A stretch of DNA of 64,000 nucleotides. Source: Leifsonia sp. Root112D2. GTDB lineage: Bacteria > Actinomycetota > Actinomycetes > Actinomycetales > Microbacteriaceae. The stretch spans positions 611,150 through 675,149 of the forward strand of contig NZ_LMCU01000001.1 of the NCBI RefSeq assembly GCF_001424905.1. The letters are read 5' to 3'. Each line of letters opens with the position of its first letter. The first letter of the stretch is position 1. This document shows, piece by piece, positions 17,571 to 26,176 of this stretch. The notes below the pieces were generated by a model that saw only the letters and a program-made list of their open reading frames with translations, had not been told where the DNA came from and did no database searches. The position numbers and the translations under genes were made by a program.

Positions 17571-18358
17571 CCACGCTTCCGCTGCAGCGCAGCCTCTTTC
17601 GCGCCGCGCTGGCCAACCCCACGGCTCCCGCGCTCGGCACGTGGGTGAAGATTCCGGCGATGGAGAGCATGGAGCTCGTGGCCCTTGCCGGCTTCGACTT
17701 CGTCGTCATCGATCTCGAGCATTCGGCCATGAGCATCGAGTCCGCCTACCGGCAGATCGGGGTCGCACTGTTCGCGGGTGTCGCACCCATCGTTCGAATC
17801 CCGTCACTGGATGCGGGCATCGTGCAGCGCATTCTGGATGCCGGCGCCGAGGGCATCATGGTTCCCCACGTCGACACGGTGGAGCAGGCGCGCGCGGCGG
17901 CATCCGCTGTGCGTTTCGCGCCGCTGGGCACCCGTGGCGTCGGAAGCACGAGTCGGGCGGGGGCATGGGGCGCGGTCTCTCGCGAGGAATACCTGCGCTA
18001 TGGCCAGGAGGAGGTTGTGCTGATCACGCAGATTGAGAGCAGGATCGCCGCACAGAACGCGGGTGCCATCGCTGCCGTTGACGGGGTGGATGCCTTGCTC
18101 ATCGGCGCCGCGGATCTCTCGACGAGCGAGGGCAGATCCGAGAACGACCCGGCGGTGGCGGCGATAATCCACGAGGCTATTCGCGACACCAAGGCTGCCG
18201 GAGTTCCTATCGGCAACGCAGGCGGGCCCACGGCGGCATCGGTTCAGGCAGCCGTTGACGCGGGCTACAGCTTCACCCTGATGGGCAACGATGCGAGCCT
18301 GCTCGGCGGGGCCGCCGCGGCGGCGCTCACCGCCGGTCGCACCGTGAACTACGCCTGA
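17567..18358 (+). CDS. HpcH/HpaI family aldolase
   Basis: 263 residues, starting at a GTG that overlaps the bicupin stop (GTGA). Class II (metal) pyruvate aldolase family: FDFVVIDLEHSAMS, RIPSLDAGIVQRILDAGAEGIMVPHV, TRGVGSTSRAG, metal ligands Glu in ITQIESRIA and Asp in VDALLIGAADLST. Such enzymes split 4-hydroxy-2-oxo acids to pyruvate (or a keto acid) and an aldehyde. As last gene of the operon it could remove a C3 unit whose carbon skeleton is then handled by the SDR or aldehyde dehydrogenase nearby. Confidence 0.85.
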   Translation: MTTLPLQRSLFRAALANPTAPALGTWVKIPAMESMELVALAGFDFVVIDLEHSAMSIESAYRQIGVALFAGVAPIVRIPSLDAGIVQRILDAGAEGIMVPHVDTVEQARAAASAVRFAPLGTRGVGSTSRAGAWGAVSREEYLRYGQEEVVLITQIESRIAAQNAGAIAAVDGVDALLIGAADLSTSEGRSENDPAVAAIIHEAIRDTKAAGVPIGNAGGPTAASVQAAVDAGYSFTLMGNDASLLGGAAAAALTAGRTVNYA

Positions 18359-18425
18359 CACCACCCCCGTCATACGACGGCGCCGGCGTGCCGGTTAGCA
18401 TTCAGCAATGAAAGAGGAATCGACG

Positions 18426-19202
18426 ATGGACGAAAACGCACAGGGCAGCACCGGTCTGTTGAACGGCAAGGTCGTGCTCATCGTGGGCGCGAGCACCGGA
18501 ATCGGAGCGGATGCGGCGCGCGTGTTCGCGCGAGCCGGCGCATCCGTCATGCTCGCGGCTCGCAGCGAGACGCTGCTGAAGGCCATCGCCGACGAACTCA
18601 CCGCCGACGGACACAAGGCTGCCTTCGTCGTCGGAGACATCAGTGTCGGCGCGGACGTGGCACGATTCGTCGACGAGACCGTCGCAACCTTCGGTCGTCT
18701 CGACGGTGCGTTCAACAATGCCGGCATTACCCAGAGCGGCCGTATCGACGAGGTCTCTGAAGAAGATTTCGACCGCCTCATGGCCGTCAACGTGAAGGGC
18801 ATGTGGCTGTGTCTGCGCGAGGAACTGCGCGTGATGCGTGTGCAGCAATCGGGGGCGATAGTGAATGTGAGCAGCGTCGGTGGCGTTCGCGGCAGCTCCG
18901 GCTTCGGCGCGTACCAGGCGACGAAGCATGCGGTCATCGGCCTGACCCGCACGGCCGCGCATGACAGCGGTCCTGAGGGCATTCGCGTGAACGTCGTGGC
19001 GCCGGGACCGATTCTGACCTCGATGCTCGTGAAGACCGACGGCGTGATTCCGCCCGGCGTGCAGGCCCGTATCGCGGCCACTCCCCTGCGCAAGGCCGGC
19101 ACGGGTGCCGAGGTTGCCGAGACCGCGGCCTGGCTGCTGAGCGACCGCGCAAGCCACATCAGCGGCGTCGTGCTGCCCGTCGACGGAGGCTTCACCGCGT
19201 AG
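18426..19202 (+). CDS. SDR family NAD(P)-dependent oxidoreductase
   Basis: 258 residues from ATG 18426, preceded by AAAGAGGA; an ATG 18 bp upstream is weaker. Classical SDR: VGASTGIGADAARVF (nucleotide-binding), NNAGI, catalytic Ser in NVSSVGG, YQATK (Tyr/Lys), and the C-terminal ASHISGVVLPVDGGFTA. Oxidises or reduces an alcohol/ketone. The 67-bp gap after the aldolase leaves open whether it belongs to that operon. The first position of the cofactor loop gives no clear NAD/NADP call. Confidence 0.85.
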   Translation: MDENAQGSTGLLNGKVVLIVGASTGIGADAARVFARAGASVMLAARSETLLKAIADELTADGHKAAFVVGDISVGADVARFVDETVATFGRLDGAFNNAGITQSGRIDEVSEEDFDRLMAVNVKGMWLCLREELRVMRVQQSGAIVNVSSVGGVRGSSGFGAYQATKHAVIGLTRTAAHDSGPEGIRVNVVAPGPILTSMLVKTDGVIPPGVQARIAATPLRKAGTGAEVAETAAWLLSDRASHISGVVLPVDGGFTA

Positions 19203-19207
19203 GCGGG

Positions 19208-20374
19208 CTAGCTCGCCGCCCCAGATCCGGGCAGGGCGTGAATCCTCACCCCTTCGACGACGCGGTTCACGGTGCCGTCGGGAAAGGGATTGTCGGGTGT
19301 CATGCCCAGCTCAACCGAGAAGGCCAGTGCCAGAAGCTGCGCGAAGACCACATACGGCACGGCCAGCATCGCGTCTTCGACCTCCGCCAGCCCGGGCACG
19401 ATCCACTCGCGCAGGCCAGAGACGCCTTCGAGAGGCGTGGATGAGATCACGACGAGATTCTGGGCGGGAAGGGCGCGGCTGAGTTCGGCGATGATGTCGA
19501 GGTCGTACTGGCGCGTGTACGCATCCGAGGAGACGTAGACGAGAACGAGCGTCCTGTCGTTCAGCACCGACTTGGGCCCGTGCCGAAAGCCGAGGGCGGA
19601 GTCGAAGTACGAGACAATCTTTCCGGCCGTCAGCTCCAGGAGCTTAAGGGCAGATTCGCGGGCAAGGCCGGTCAGTGAGCCGCTTCCCAGGTATACGACG
19701 CGTTCGAAGCCGCCATGGGCGAGCTCACGAATGACGTCCTGTTGCGATTGGAGCGCATCCGTCGCTGCCGTCGAGAGGGCTTCGAGCAACTCGTCGTTGC
19801 GCCCACCGAGTATGACCAGGCACGACAGGAGCATCGACGTGAAGCTCGAGGTCATGGCGAAACCCTGGTCGTTTGCCTGCGGCGGCATGAGAACCACTGC
19901 GGAGTTCTCGCGACCGTTGTGGTTGGTGAAGAGGGTGCCCGTGGCGTCGCAGGTGATGATGAGGTGCTTGATGCTGCCCAGAACCTCATCGGCGAGGTCG
20001 GTGGCTGCGGTGCTCTCGGGGCTGTTGCCTGACCTCGCGAACGAAACGAGAAGGGTGGGCACGTCTTCGGCGAAGGCCTCGCGCGGGTTCGAGACGATGT
20101 CGGTCGTGGCTATCGCCTCGACGCGGCGACCGAGGGCCCGGCTCAGCGCGGGAGCCGCGATGTTTCCCACGAAGGCGGATGTTCCGGCTCCGGTGAGCAC
20201 GATGCGCAACGTCGGCAGTGCCAGCAGCGGGGCGAGGAACGCATCCAGATCGGGCCGCTGCCTCTCGATGTCGCGGGCGAGCTCGCGCCAAACATCCGGC
20301 TGCTGGGCGATCTCACGGCTGGTCGCTTCCGCTCCGTGAGCGCTCATGAAGTCGGTGCGGGTGGTGCTAGACAA
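19208..20374 (-). CDS. SIS-domain protein, AgaS-like (amino-sugar phosphate isomerase/deaminase)
   Basis: About 388 residues. Two SIS domains: IVLTGAGTSAFVGN ... SFARSGNSPES and VYLGSGSLTGLARESALKLLELTAGK with FDSALGFRHGPKSV, the layout of AgaS and the GlmS isomerase half. AgaS converts galactosamine-6-phosphate. Start choice: TTG at 20374 sits 6 bp after a perfect AAGGAG, whereas the first ATG (20347, nine codons later) has no ribosome site; I favour the TTG. No PTS or aga/nag gene is adjacent, so the substrate is open. Divergent from the MetE-like gene. Confidence 0.8.
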   Translation of the reverse strand: MSSTTRTDFMSAHGAEATSREIAQQPDVWRELARDIERQRPDLDAFLAPLLALPTLRIVLTGAGTSAFVGNIAAPALSRALGRRVEAIATTDIVSNPREAFAEDVPTLLVSFARSGNSPESTAATDLADEVLGSIKHLIITCDATGTLFTNHNGRENSAVVLMPPQANDQGFAMTSSFTSMLLSCLVILGGRNDELLEALSTAATDALQSQQDVIRELAHGGFERVVYLGSGSLTGLARESALKLLELTAGKIVSYFDSALGFRHGPKSVLNDRTLVLVYVSSDAYTRQYDLDIIAELSRALPAQNLVVISSTPLEGVSGLREWIVPGLAEVEDAMLAVPYVVFAQLLALAFSVELGMTPDNPFPDGTVNRVVEGVRIHALPGSGAAS

Positions 20375-20674
20375 AGGAGACTCCTTGGGCCTGAATTCGA
20401 AGGCGCTCGCGGTTCTGCATGGTGCCGCCAGCACCAGCCGGCGGCGTACGCAATATTTGCACCCAGTGCGCGATTTACACAAGATTCGCTCACTTTTTAT
20501 GCGCGTTCTTGCATGCGTTGTGCAATTGAAATGAACACCAATGGACACGTGCGCAGAACCTGGCGCACGGTACTCCGTACGAGTGCGAGGTCATCCGCAT
20601 CCGGTCGCGGGCGTCGCAGCTGATTATGAACAATTGCTTCGGGCATCCGGGGACGCTGCGATAGCGTCTACGCT
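20375..20674. other. 300-bp divergent intergenic region
   Basis: No gene is seen. It carries the ribosome site AAGGAG for the SIS gene (20381-20386, minus strand) and the presumed promoters of two divergent genes. The centre is AT-richer (20450-20540) and holds TTGCA-N7-TGCAA at 20509-20525 and several TTGC/GCAA words that could be sites for a sugar-responsive regulator. None is strong enough to name. Confidence 0.4.
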
Positions 20675-21784
20675 ATGGAATCGACACTGAGGCCTCCGTT
20701 CCGCGCCGACGCCGTGGGGAGCTACCTTCGCACCGAGAACATCCGCAACGCGCGGGATCGCCACGCCGCCGGAGAGATCGATGATGCAGCGCTGCGTGAC
20801 GTCGAAGACCAGGAGATTCGCCTGGCGATCACGCAGCAGGAGAGCCTCGGGCTTCAAGCCGTGACCGATGGCGAATACCGGCGTGCCTATTGGCATTTCG
20901 ACTTCTTTGGCGGGCTCGACGGCATCGAGATCGGCGAGGGGCCGACCGGCATGGATTTCCAAGGGATGAAGATCAAGCCGCTGGCCGTGCAGATTGTCGG
21001 AAAGGTGGGTTTTCCCTCCGACCACCCGATGCTGCGCCACTTTAGCTTTGTGCGAGACCACACCGACCGGGTGGCGAAAATGACCATTCCGTCACCCACC
21101 GTGTTGCACTTCCGGCTGGCGAGCGAATCGCTGTTGACCCCCATGTACCCCACCACCGACTCGCTCTTCGAGGATCTCGCCGCCGCATATCGCGACGCGG
21201 TTTCGGCGTTCTACGAAGCCGGATGCCGGTACCTGCAGTTCGACGACACCGCATGGGCGTACCTGTGTTCCGACGCGGAGCTGGCGAAGGCCCGCGCGCG
21301 TGGTATCGATGTCGACAACATTCAAGCCGCGTACGTGAGGCTCATCAACGACTCGATTCGCGACAAACCGGCCGACATGGTGATCACCACCCACGTGTGC
21401 CGCGGCAACTTTCGGTCGTCGTGGATCGCATCCGGGGGCTACGAACCGGTGGCCGAGAACCTGCTCGCAGGGTGCAACTACGACGGCTATTTTCTCGAGT
21501 ACGACTCGGAGCGCGCCGGCGGTTTCGAGCCGCTTCGATTTCTGCCGCACGGCAACAAGGTGGTTGTGCTGGGCCTGATCACCTCGAAGTCAGGTGATCT
21601 CGAAGATCAGGGTGACGTCGAGAAGCGCATAGCCGAGGCAACGAAATACGCTCCGCTCGAGCAACTCGCGCTCAGCCCCCAATGCGGCTTTGCCTCGACG
21701 GAAGAGGGCAACGTTCTGACGCAGGATCAGCAGTGGGCCAAGATCCGCGAAGTGGTCGACATCGCGCACGCGGTGTGGCGGTAG
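20675..21784 (+). CDS. MetE C-terminal-domain-like protein (cobalamin-independent methyltransferase fold)
   Basis: 369 residues, matching only the catalytic barrel of cobalamin-independent methionine synthase. Starts RADAVGSYLRTENI like MetE barrels; zinc ligands are expected at His and Cys of TTHVCRGNF, Glu in YFLEYDSERAG and Cys in LSPQCGFAST; LQFDDTAWAYL holds the conserved Asp. Family members include methionine synthases, epoxyalkane:coenzyme M transferase-like and other thiol alkyltransferases. Without the N-terminal half it may use a simpler methyl donor than polyglutamyl-methyl-THF. The true substrate is unknown. Confidence 0.8.
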   Translation: MESTLRPPFRADAVGSYLRTENIRNARDRHAAGEIDDAALRDVEDQEIRLAITQQESLGLQAVTDGEYRRAYWHFDFFGGLDGIEIGEGPTGMDFQGMKIKPLAVQIVGKVGFPSDHPMLRHFSFVRDHTDRVAKMTIPSPTVLHFRLASESLLTPMYPTTDSLFEDLAAAYRDAVSAFYEAGCRYLQFDDTAWAYLCSDAELAKARARGIDVDNIQAAYVRLINDSIRDKPADMVITTHVCRGNFRSSWIASGGYEPVAENLLAGCNYDGYFLEYDSERAGGFEPLRFLPHGNKVVVLGLITSKSGDLEDQGDVEKRIAEATKYAPLEQLALSPQCGFASTEEGNVLTQDQQWAKIREVVDIAHAVWR

Positions 21785-21787
21785 TCC

Positions 21788-22366
21788 TCAGCCCAGCGCG
21801 GCTGTCGCCGCTCGCAATTCATCCAGGGCCGTCAGGGTTTGCCTGGTGAGTTCATCGGGGGCATCGCTGCTGCTCTCTGACCACGCGGCATAGCCGCGCT
21901 TGAACGCGAGGATGCCGAGCTCCCCCGCCAGATGCGCCGTCGCGTCGGGAACGCCGCGAGCGATGAGGGCGGTGGTCATGGCGGCCGCCAGCCCGACGCT
22001 TTTGAGCGCGTCTCGCTCCTGAAGCTCGGCGCTGGCATCCACTGCGGCTTTCAAACGAGAGCTGAATGCATGGTTCATCGGGCCCATGGCGCCCGACACG
22101 CGCTCAAGTCCGGCGGCGACCGCCTCGAGCGGGCTGACACCAGCGGGCGCCTCGGCGACGCCCTCGGCCAGCAGTTGGCTCAGCGTCTCCTGCCCCGCCA
22201 CCAGCAGTTCGCGCTTGTCAGGAAAATGGCGAAAGAACGTGCTCTTGGTGAGCCCAGCACGCTCGGCGATCTGTGCCACCGTCGTGGCGTCGTAGCCCTG
22301 TTCCGTGAACAGGTCGACGGCAGACATGACGAGCCTCTCGCGCGCCCCCGGTTGCCATCGACCCAT
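21788..22366 (-). CDS. TetR family transcriptional regulator
   Basis: 192 residues. N-terminal helix-turn-helix: ARERLVMSAVDLFTEQGYDATTVAQIAERAGLTKSTFFRHFPDKREL, the standard TetR signature; the remaining all-helical domain is a ligand pocket. Divergent from the SDR gene at 22452, with two inverted-repeat operators between them. Most likely represses that gene and itself. Ligand unknown. Confidence 0.88.
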   Translation of the reverse strand: MGRWQPGARERLVMSAVDLFTEQGYDATTVAQIAERAGLTKSTFFRHFPDKRELLVAGQETLSQLLAEGVAEAPAGVSPLEAVAAGLERVSGAMGPMNHAFSSRLKAAVDASAELQERDALKSVGLAAAMTTALIARGVPDATAHLAGELGILAFKRGYAAWSESSSDAPDELTRQTLTALDELRAATAALG

Positions 22367-22382
22367 GGGTTCATTCTACGCG

Positions 22383-22432
22383 ATGGTACTTTTGTCCCAT
22401 CACGGTGTAGAGTTATGGGATACAAGTCCCAT
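22383..22432. promoter_or_regulatory. two TetR-type operators, centres 32 bp apart
   Basis: ATGGTACTTTTGTCCCAT (22383-22400, imperfect) and ATGGGATACAAGTCCCAT (22415-22432, perfect 6+6 arms) share ATGG-N10-CCAT ends. They lie between the divergent TetR and SDR genes. Centre spacing is 32 bp, about three helical turns, so two dimers could bind the same face. Confidence 0.65.
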
Positions 22433-22451
22433 CACTCATTAGGAGAATCTC

Positions 22452-23333
22452 ATGCATGTCTTCGTCACCGGCGGCACCGGTCTCATCGGTTCCGCCGTTG
22501 TCGCCGAGTTGCTCGGCGCAGGCCACACCGTTCTTGCGCTCGCACGCTCCGACGCGTCCGCTCAGGCGGTTGAGACAGCGGGAGCCAAAGCACTGCGCGG
22601 AGACCTCGCCGACCTGAATGCCCTGCGTGCCGGGGCAGCAGACGCAGATGGCGTGATCCACCTGGCATTCGGCAACGACTTCAGCAGCACCGAAGCGTTC
22701 ACCAAGGCGATCGACGAGGAGAGCGCCGCACTCGTAACACTGGGTGAGGAACTTCTCGGCAGCGACCGCGCCTTGGTCACCGTGTCGGGCACGCCGCGGG
22801 CGTCCGGCCGCGCGTCGACAGAGGCCGACCCCGTGCCGACGGATGGCCCGGTCGGCGGTCGCGGGCGCACCGTCATGGGCATCCTCGACCTTGCCTCTCG
22901 TGGGGTTCGCAGCAGCGCCGTGCGCATGCCCCGCACGGTACACAACCAGGGCAATGGTGGATTCGCCGGCGTACTGACCGCCGTCGCCCGCCAGACCGGC
23001 GTGTCCGGCTACCCTGGCGATGGAACCCAGCGCTGGCCGGCCGTGCACGCGCTCGACGCCGCCGTGCTCTTTCGCCTGGCGCTCGAACTGGCGCCGGCCG
23101 GAACGTCCTGGCACGCCGTGGCAGACGAAGGTGATGCGGTGCGTGACATCGCCGCGGTCATCGGTCGGCGGCTGGATCTTCCCGTTGAGAACGTGCCGGA
23201 AGAGAGGTTCGGCGCACTCGGCCCAATCTTCGCAGCCGACCAGCCCGCATCCAGCACCCACACGCGAAAAGCGCTCGGCTGGGAGCCGACCCACCCAGGC
23301 CTCCTGGAAGACCTCGAGAATATCCAACGCTGA
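22452..23333 (+). CDS. NAD-dependent epimerase/SDR-type oxidoreductase (extended or atypical SDR)
   Basis: 293 residues. Nucleotide-binding MHVFVTGGTGLIGSAVVAEL at the N-terminus, LRGDLADLNALR and AADADGVIHLAFG in the Rossmann order. The active-site YxxxK is not evident, so it may be a sensor or an atypical reductase as in the NmrA-like/YbjT group. Ribosome site AGGAGA 6 bp before the ATG. Its likely repressor is the divergent TetR protein; such TetR-SDR pairs commonly respond to toxic electrophiles. Confidence 0.8.
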   Translation: MHVFVTGGTGLIGSAVVAELLGAGHTVLALARSDASAQAVETAGAKALRGDLADLNALRAGAADADGVIHLAFGNDFSSTEAFTKAIDEESAALVTLGEELLGSDRALVTVSGTPRASGRASTEADPVPTDGPVGGRGRTVMGILDLASRGVRSSAVRMPRTVHNQGNGGFAGVLTAVARQTGVSGYPGDGTQRWPAVHALDAAVLFRLALELAPAGTSWHAVADEGDAVRDIAAVIGRRLDLPVENVPEERFGALGPIFAADQPASSTHTRKALGWEPTHPGLLEDLENIQR

Positions 23334-23477
23334 GTGGCCGGACCTTGAGGCGCTGCTCATCGCCGTCGTGACGCTCGGGCATCGACGCGACGTCTACGAG
23401 AGATAGAACACGAACGGGGCGCAAGGGCACTCTATGAAGACCGCAAAGACTACCGACCGTAAGCCCCCTCCGCTTCC

Positions 23478-23948
23478 TCAGCCGTCGGTCGCGTGGGCCT
23501 CACGCGCAATCTCTTCGAGTTTGGCGTCGGCACCGAGAAGCTGCACCAACGCATCCTGCACATCGGCGACGCGGCCTTGGCCCACGAGCGATTCCCACTG
23601 GGCCCGGAGTTCGTCGAACACGGCCTCGCCCTCACGCATCAGCAGATTTCCGCGATCCGTCACGCGCAGGCGCGCCCGCCTCGCGTCTCCCGGATCGGGG
23701 CTGCGAAGAATGTAGCCGCCCTCTTCCAGAAAGGCGACGGTCTTCGCCGCGGCCTGCTTGGAGACCGACGTGCGCCGCCCCACTTCGGAGACCGACTCGG
23801 CTCCAGCCACGACAGCACGGAGGGCAAAATCATGGGCCGGGCGCACACCGGGATGGCCTCGCGCGGCGAGTCGATCCGTCGCCTCTTCTGCCAGGAACCG
23901 GAACCCGCCCAGCAGCAGCAACGCAAGATCGGCACCACTTCGAGACAT
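23478..23948 (-). CDS. MarR family transcriptional regulator
   Basis: 156 residues. Winged helix with SEVGRRTSVSKQAAAKTVAFLEEGGYILRSPDPGDARRARLRVTD-type pattern, including the DxRxxR wing characteristic of MarR. Divergent from the epoxide-hydrolase-like gene, with two palindromes in the 103-bp gap. Probably represses that gene until a hydrophobic or phenolic ligand binds. Confidence 0.88.
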   Translation of the reverse strand: MSRSGADLALLLLGGFRFLAEEATDRLAARGHPGVRPAHDFALRAVVAGAESVSEVGRRTSVSKQAAAKTVAFLEEGGYILRSPDPGDARRARLRVTDRGNLLMREGEAVFDELRAQWESLVGQGRVADVQDALVQLLGADAKLEEIAREAHATDG

Positions 23949-23974
23949 GGGTCAATCGTAGACACTGGCCACAT

Positions 23975-24021
23975 CGACAACCAGGTTGTTTATCTCAATC
24001 AATTATGACAACCTAGTTGTC
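23975..24021. promoter_or_regulatory. two MarR-type operators, GACAAC-N3-GTTGT(C/T), centres 32 bp apart
   Basis: GACAACCAGGTTGTT (23975-23989; perfect ACAAC/GTTGT arms) and GACAACCTAGTTGTC (24007-24021; perfect 6+6 arms) lie between the divergent MarR and hydrolase genes. The second overlaps the expected promoter of the hydrolase gene. Centres at 23982 and 24014. Confidence 0.75.
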
Positions 24022-24051
24022 TTACTCATTGACTTTCGCCAGGAGACCCTC

Positions 24052-24975
24052 ATGAATCTCGACCACGCAACCGCTGCCGGCGTTCGGCACGAAACCATCG
24101 CTGTGAACGACACCAGGCTGCACTACGTCGCCGCAGGAGACCATGGCGCCCCGGTGCTTCTGGTGCACGGATTCCCGGAGACGTGGTGGGCCTTCAACAG
24201 GCTGATCCCGCTTCTCGCCGCCCACCACCGCGTCTACGCCGTGGACCTTCGCGGCTTCGGCGACTCGGAGACCGCCGACGAGAGATTCTCGGCTGCCGTC
24301 GCCGCCGAAGATCTGCACGCGCTGATCGAGCACCTGTCCGTGGGGCCGATGCATGTGGTGGGGCAGGATGTCAGCGGCGGCGTGGTCTATCGGCTCGCCG
24401 CCACGCATCCCGAGACCGTCATCAGCCTCACCGCGGTCGAGTCGGCGCTGGCAGGATTCGGCGCCGACGCACTCGCCGACGCCACTCACGGCGGCGCCTG
24501 GTATATCGGCGCGCTTGCGGCCCCGGGCATTGCCGGGATGCTGTTCGAGAAGCGAGCGCGCGACTTTATTGGAGAGTATCTGTACCCCCTCTATGGCGTC
24601 CCCGCTTCGGCCGTCAGCCCGGCAGACGTCACCGAGTACGCTCGCACATACGGCAGGCCCGGCGGATTCTCCGGCGCCGCAGGCCTTTATCGCAGCATGC
24701 TTACCGAAGGCGAAGAGTTGCGCACACTGGCACACGACACGCCATTACGGATGCCCGTGACCACGATTGGCGCCCGCGGTGGTGGGTTCACCCACGACGC
24801 GTTCCGCAACGTCACCACGCAGGACGTGGCAGACATCCGGCTTGACGGAATAGGCCACTACGTTGCGCAAGAGGCCCCGCAGCTGCTCGCGAACGCGCTC
24901 ATCGAGGCATTCGCCGGCAATGCTCCCCTCCCGCTCAGTAGCCGAGGCCTCCGGAGTGTTTCCGGGCGGGGGTAG
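24052..24975 (+). CDS. alpha/beta hydrolase, epoxide-hydrolase-like
   Basis: About 307 residues from ATG 24052 (AGGAGA 11 bp upstream). HGFPETWWAFNRLIP is the oxyanion HGxP signature of epoxide hydrolases and haloalkane dehalogenases; VDLRGFGDSE follows; the nucleophile elbow is GQDVSGG, an Asp nucleophile as in epoxide hydrolases rather than Ser; LDGIGHYVAQEAP gives the His. It probably opens an epoxide or dehalogenates a small molecule in the cytoplasm. Controlled by the divergent MarR gene. Confidence 0.85.
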   Translation: MNLDHATAAGVRHETIAVNDTRLHYVAAGDHGAPVLLVHGFPETWWAFNRLIPLLAAHHRVYAVDLRGFGDSETADERFSAAVAAEDLHALIEHLSVGPMHVVGQDVSGGVVYRLAATHPETVISLTAVESALAGFGADALADATHGGAWYIGALAAPGIAGMLFEKRARDFIGEYLYPLYGVPASAVSPADVTEYARTYGRPGGFSGAAGLYRSMLTEGEELRTLAHDTPLRMPVTTIGARGGGFTHDAFRNVTTQDVADIRLDGIGHYVAQEAPQLLANALIEAFAGNAPLPLSSRGLRSVSGRG

Positions 24976-24994
24976 AGCCAAGTAGGTTCAAGAA

Positions 24995-26176
24995 GTGCTG
25001 AGATCCGCTACCCAGAATCGTTGGTTGACCGTGTGGTCACGCTCATCGCCGTCACGAGGGGTGATCGTACTTCGCGACGGGGTTGCGGGCGCGCTGCTGT
25101 TCGTACTGGCGCTCCTTCCGCTCGGCATCCCCGGCCTCGAGCTTGGTGGCTTGCACCACAGCGTCCCGCTGTGGCTTACAGTGATGCTCACTTTCGGGCA
25201 AACAGTCGGTCTTGCCCTTCGCCGGGTTTGGCCAGTGGGTGCGCTGTTGCTGATCGGTGTGTCGTTTGCGGCGGCGCAGCTCAGTGGGACCGATACGGGT
25301 CTGGCCGGCCTCGGCCTGCTCATCGCGATCTACTCGTTCGCCGCATACCAGAGCGTGCGGAGAACCGAATACGGTGCTCTAGGGACTGCCGGTTACATCG
25401 CTCTGGCGGTGGCGCTCCATCTAGCCGGATCTCCCGCGCCCTTTCTCGACTGGGTAACGTTCTTTTTCGTTCTGAGTACGCCGTGGCTCGTTGGCCTGCT
25501 GGTTCGGCGCCGCATGGCGGAGCAGAGTGCCCGTGAGACCCTTGCTGCGGAAGCGGCCGTGCAAGCCGCGAAGAGCGAGTTAGCGCGAGACCTTCACGAC
25601 ATCGTCACGCACCATGTCACGGCAATCGTGGTGCAGGCCGATTCGTCGGCGTACCTCGATCCGCACGATGTAGCCGAGCGTGCCATGACGCTCACATCCA
25701 TCAGCGCCACAGGTCGCCGGGCCCTCCAGGAACTTCGCTCACTCCTCGGGGCCCTCGAATACACTCCCGTCGGGGCGACGTCGGCAAACCAGCCGCTGGG
25801 GCCCGCGCCAAGTGACGTATCCGCGCTCGTTAACGAGATTCGTGCCACCGGATACCCGATCACCCTGACCCAGGGTGATCTGCCCGACTTCTCACAGGCG
25901 CTGTCCATCACCCTCTATCGCATCGCGCAGGAGGCCACGACGAACGCCATGAGGCACGCACCCGGCGAACCGATCGCGATCACGCTGGTGAGCGTTGACG
26001 ACCGCGTCGAACTGACGATAGAGAACCGTACCGCATCGAGTAATCCGGGTCCGCCCGGCCGCGGCCGACGTGGCATCGTCGATCGCGTGGCGCTTCTGGG
26101 TGGCACCGTCGACATCGGCGTCATCAGCGGATTCTTTCACGTCAGGGTCGTCGTCGATGCCGGGGCTCAGCCGTGA
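24995..26176 (+). CDS. sensor histidine kinase (NarL/DesK type, HisKA_3)
   Basis: 393 residues from GTG 24995. About five membrane segments (residues ~28-48, 58-75, 80-95, 103-120, 130-165), then the dimerisation helix with phospho-acceptor His201 in ELARDLHDIVTHH, and an HATPase domain with N-box RIAQEATTNAMRHAPG. There is no extracellular sensor domain, so signal is likely sensed in the membrane, as in DesK/LiaS-type kinases. Overlaps the response-regulator start by 4 bp (GTGA): one transcript. Confidence 0.88.
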   Translation: MLRSATQNRWLTVWSRSSPSRGVIVLRDGVAGALLFVLALLPLGIPGLELGGLHHSVPLWLTVMLTFGQTVGLALRRVWPVGALLLIGVSFAAAQLSGTDTGLAGLGLLIAIYSFAAYQSVRRTEYGALGTAGYIALAVALHLAGSPAPFLDWVTFFFVLSTPWLVGLLVRRRMAEQSARETLAAEAAVQAAKSELARDLHDIVTHHVTAIVVQADSSAYLDPHDVAERAMTLTSISATGRRALQELRSLLGALEYTPVGATSANQPLGPAPSDVSALVNEIRATGYPITLTQGDLPDFSQALSITLYRIAQEATTNAMRHAPGEPIAITLVSVDDRVELTIENRTASSNPGPPGRGRRGIVDRVALLGGTVDIGVISGFFHVRVVVDAGAQP

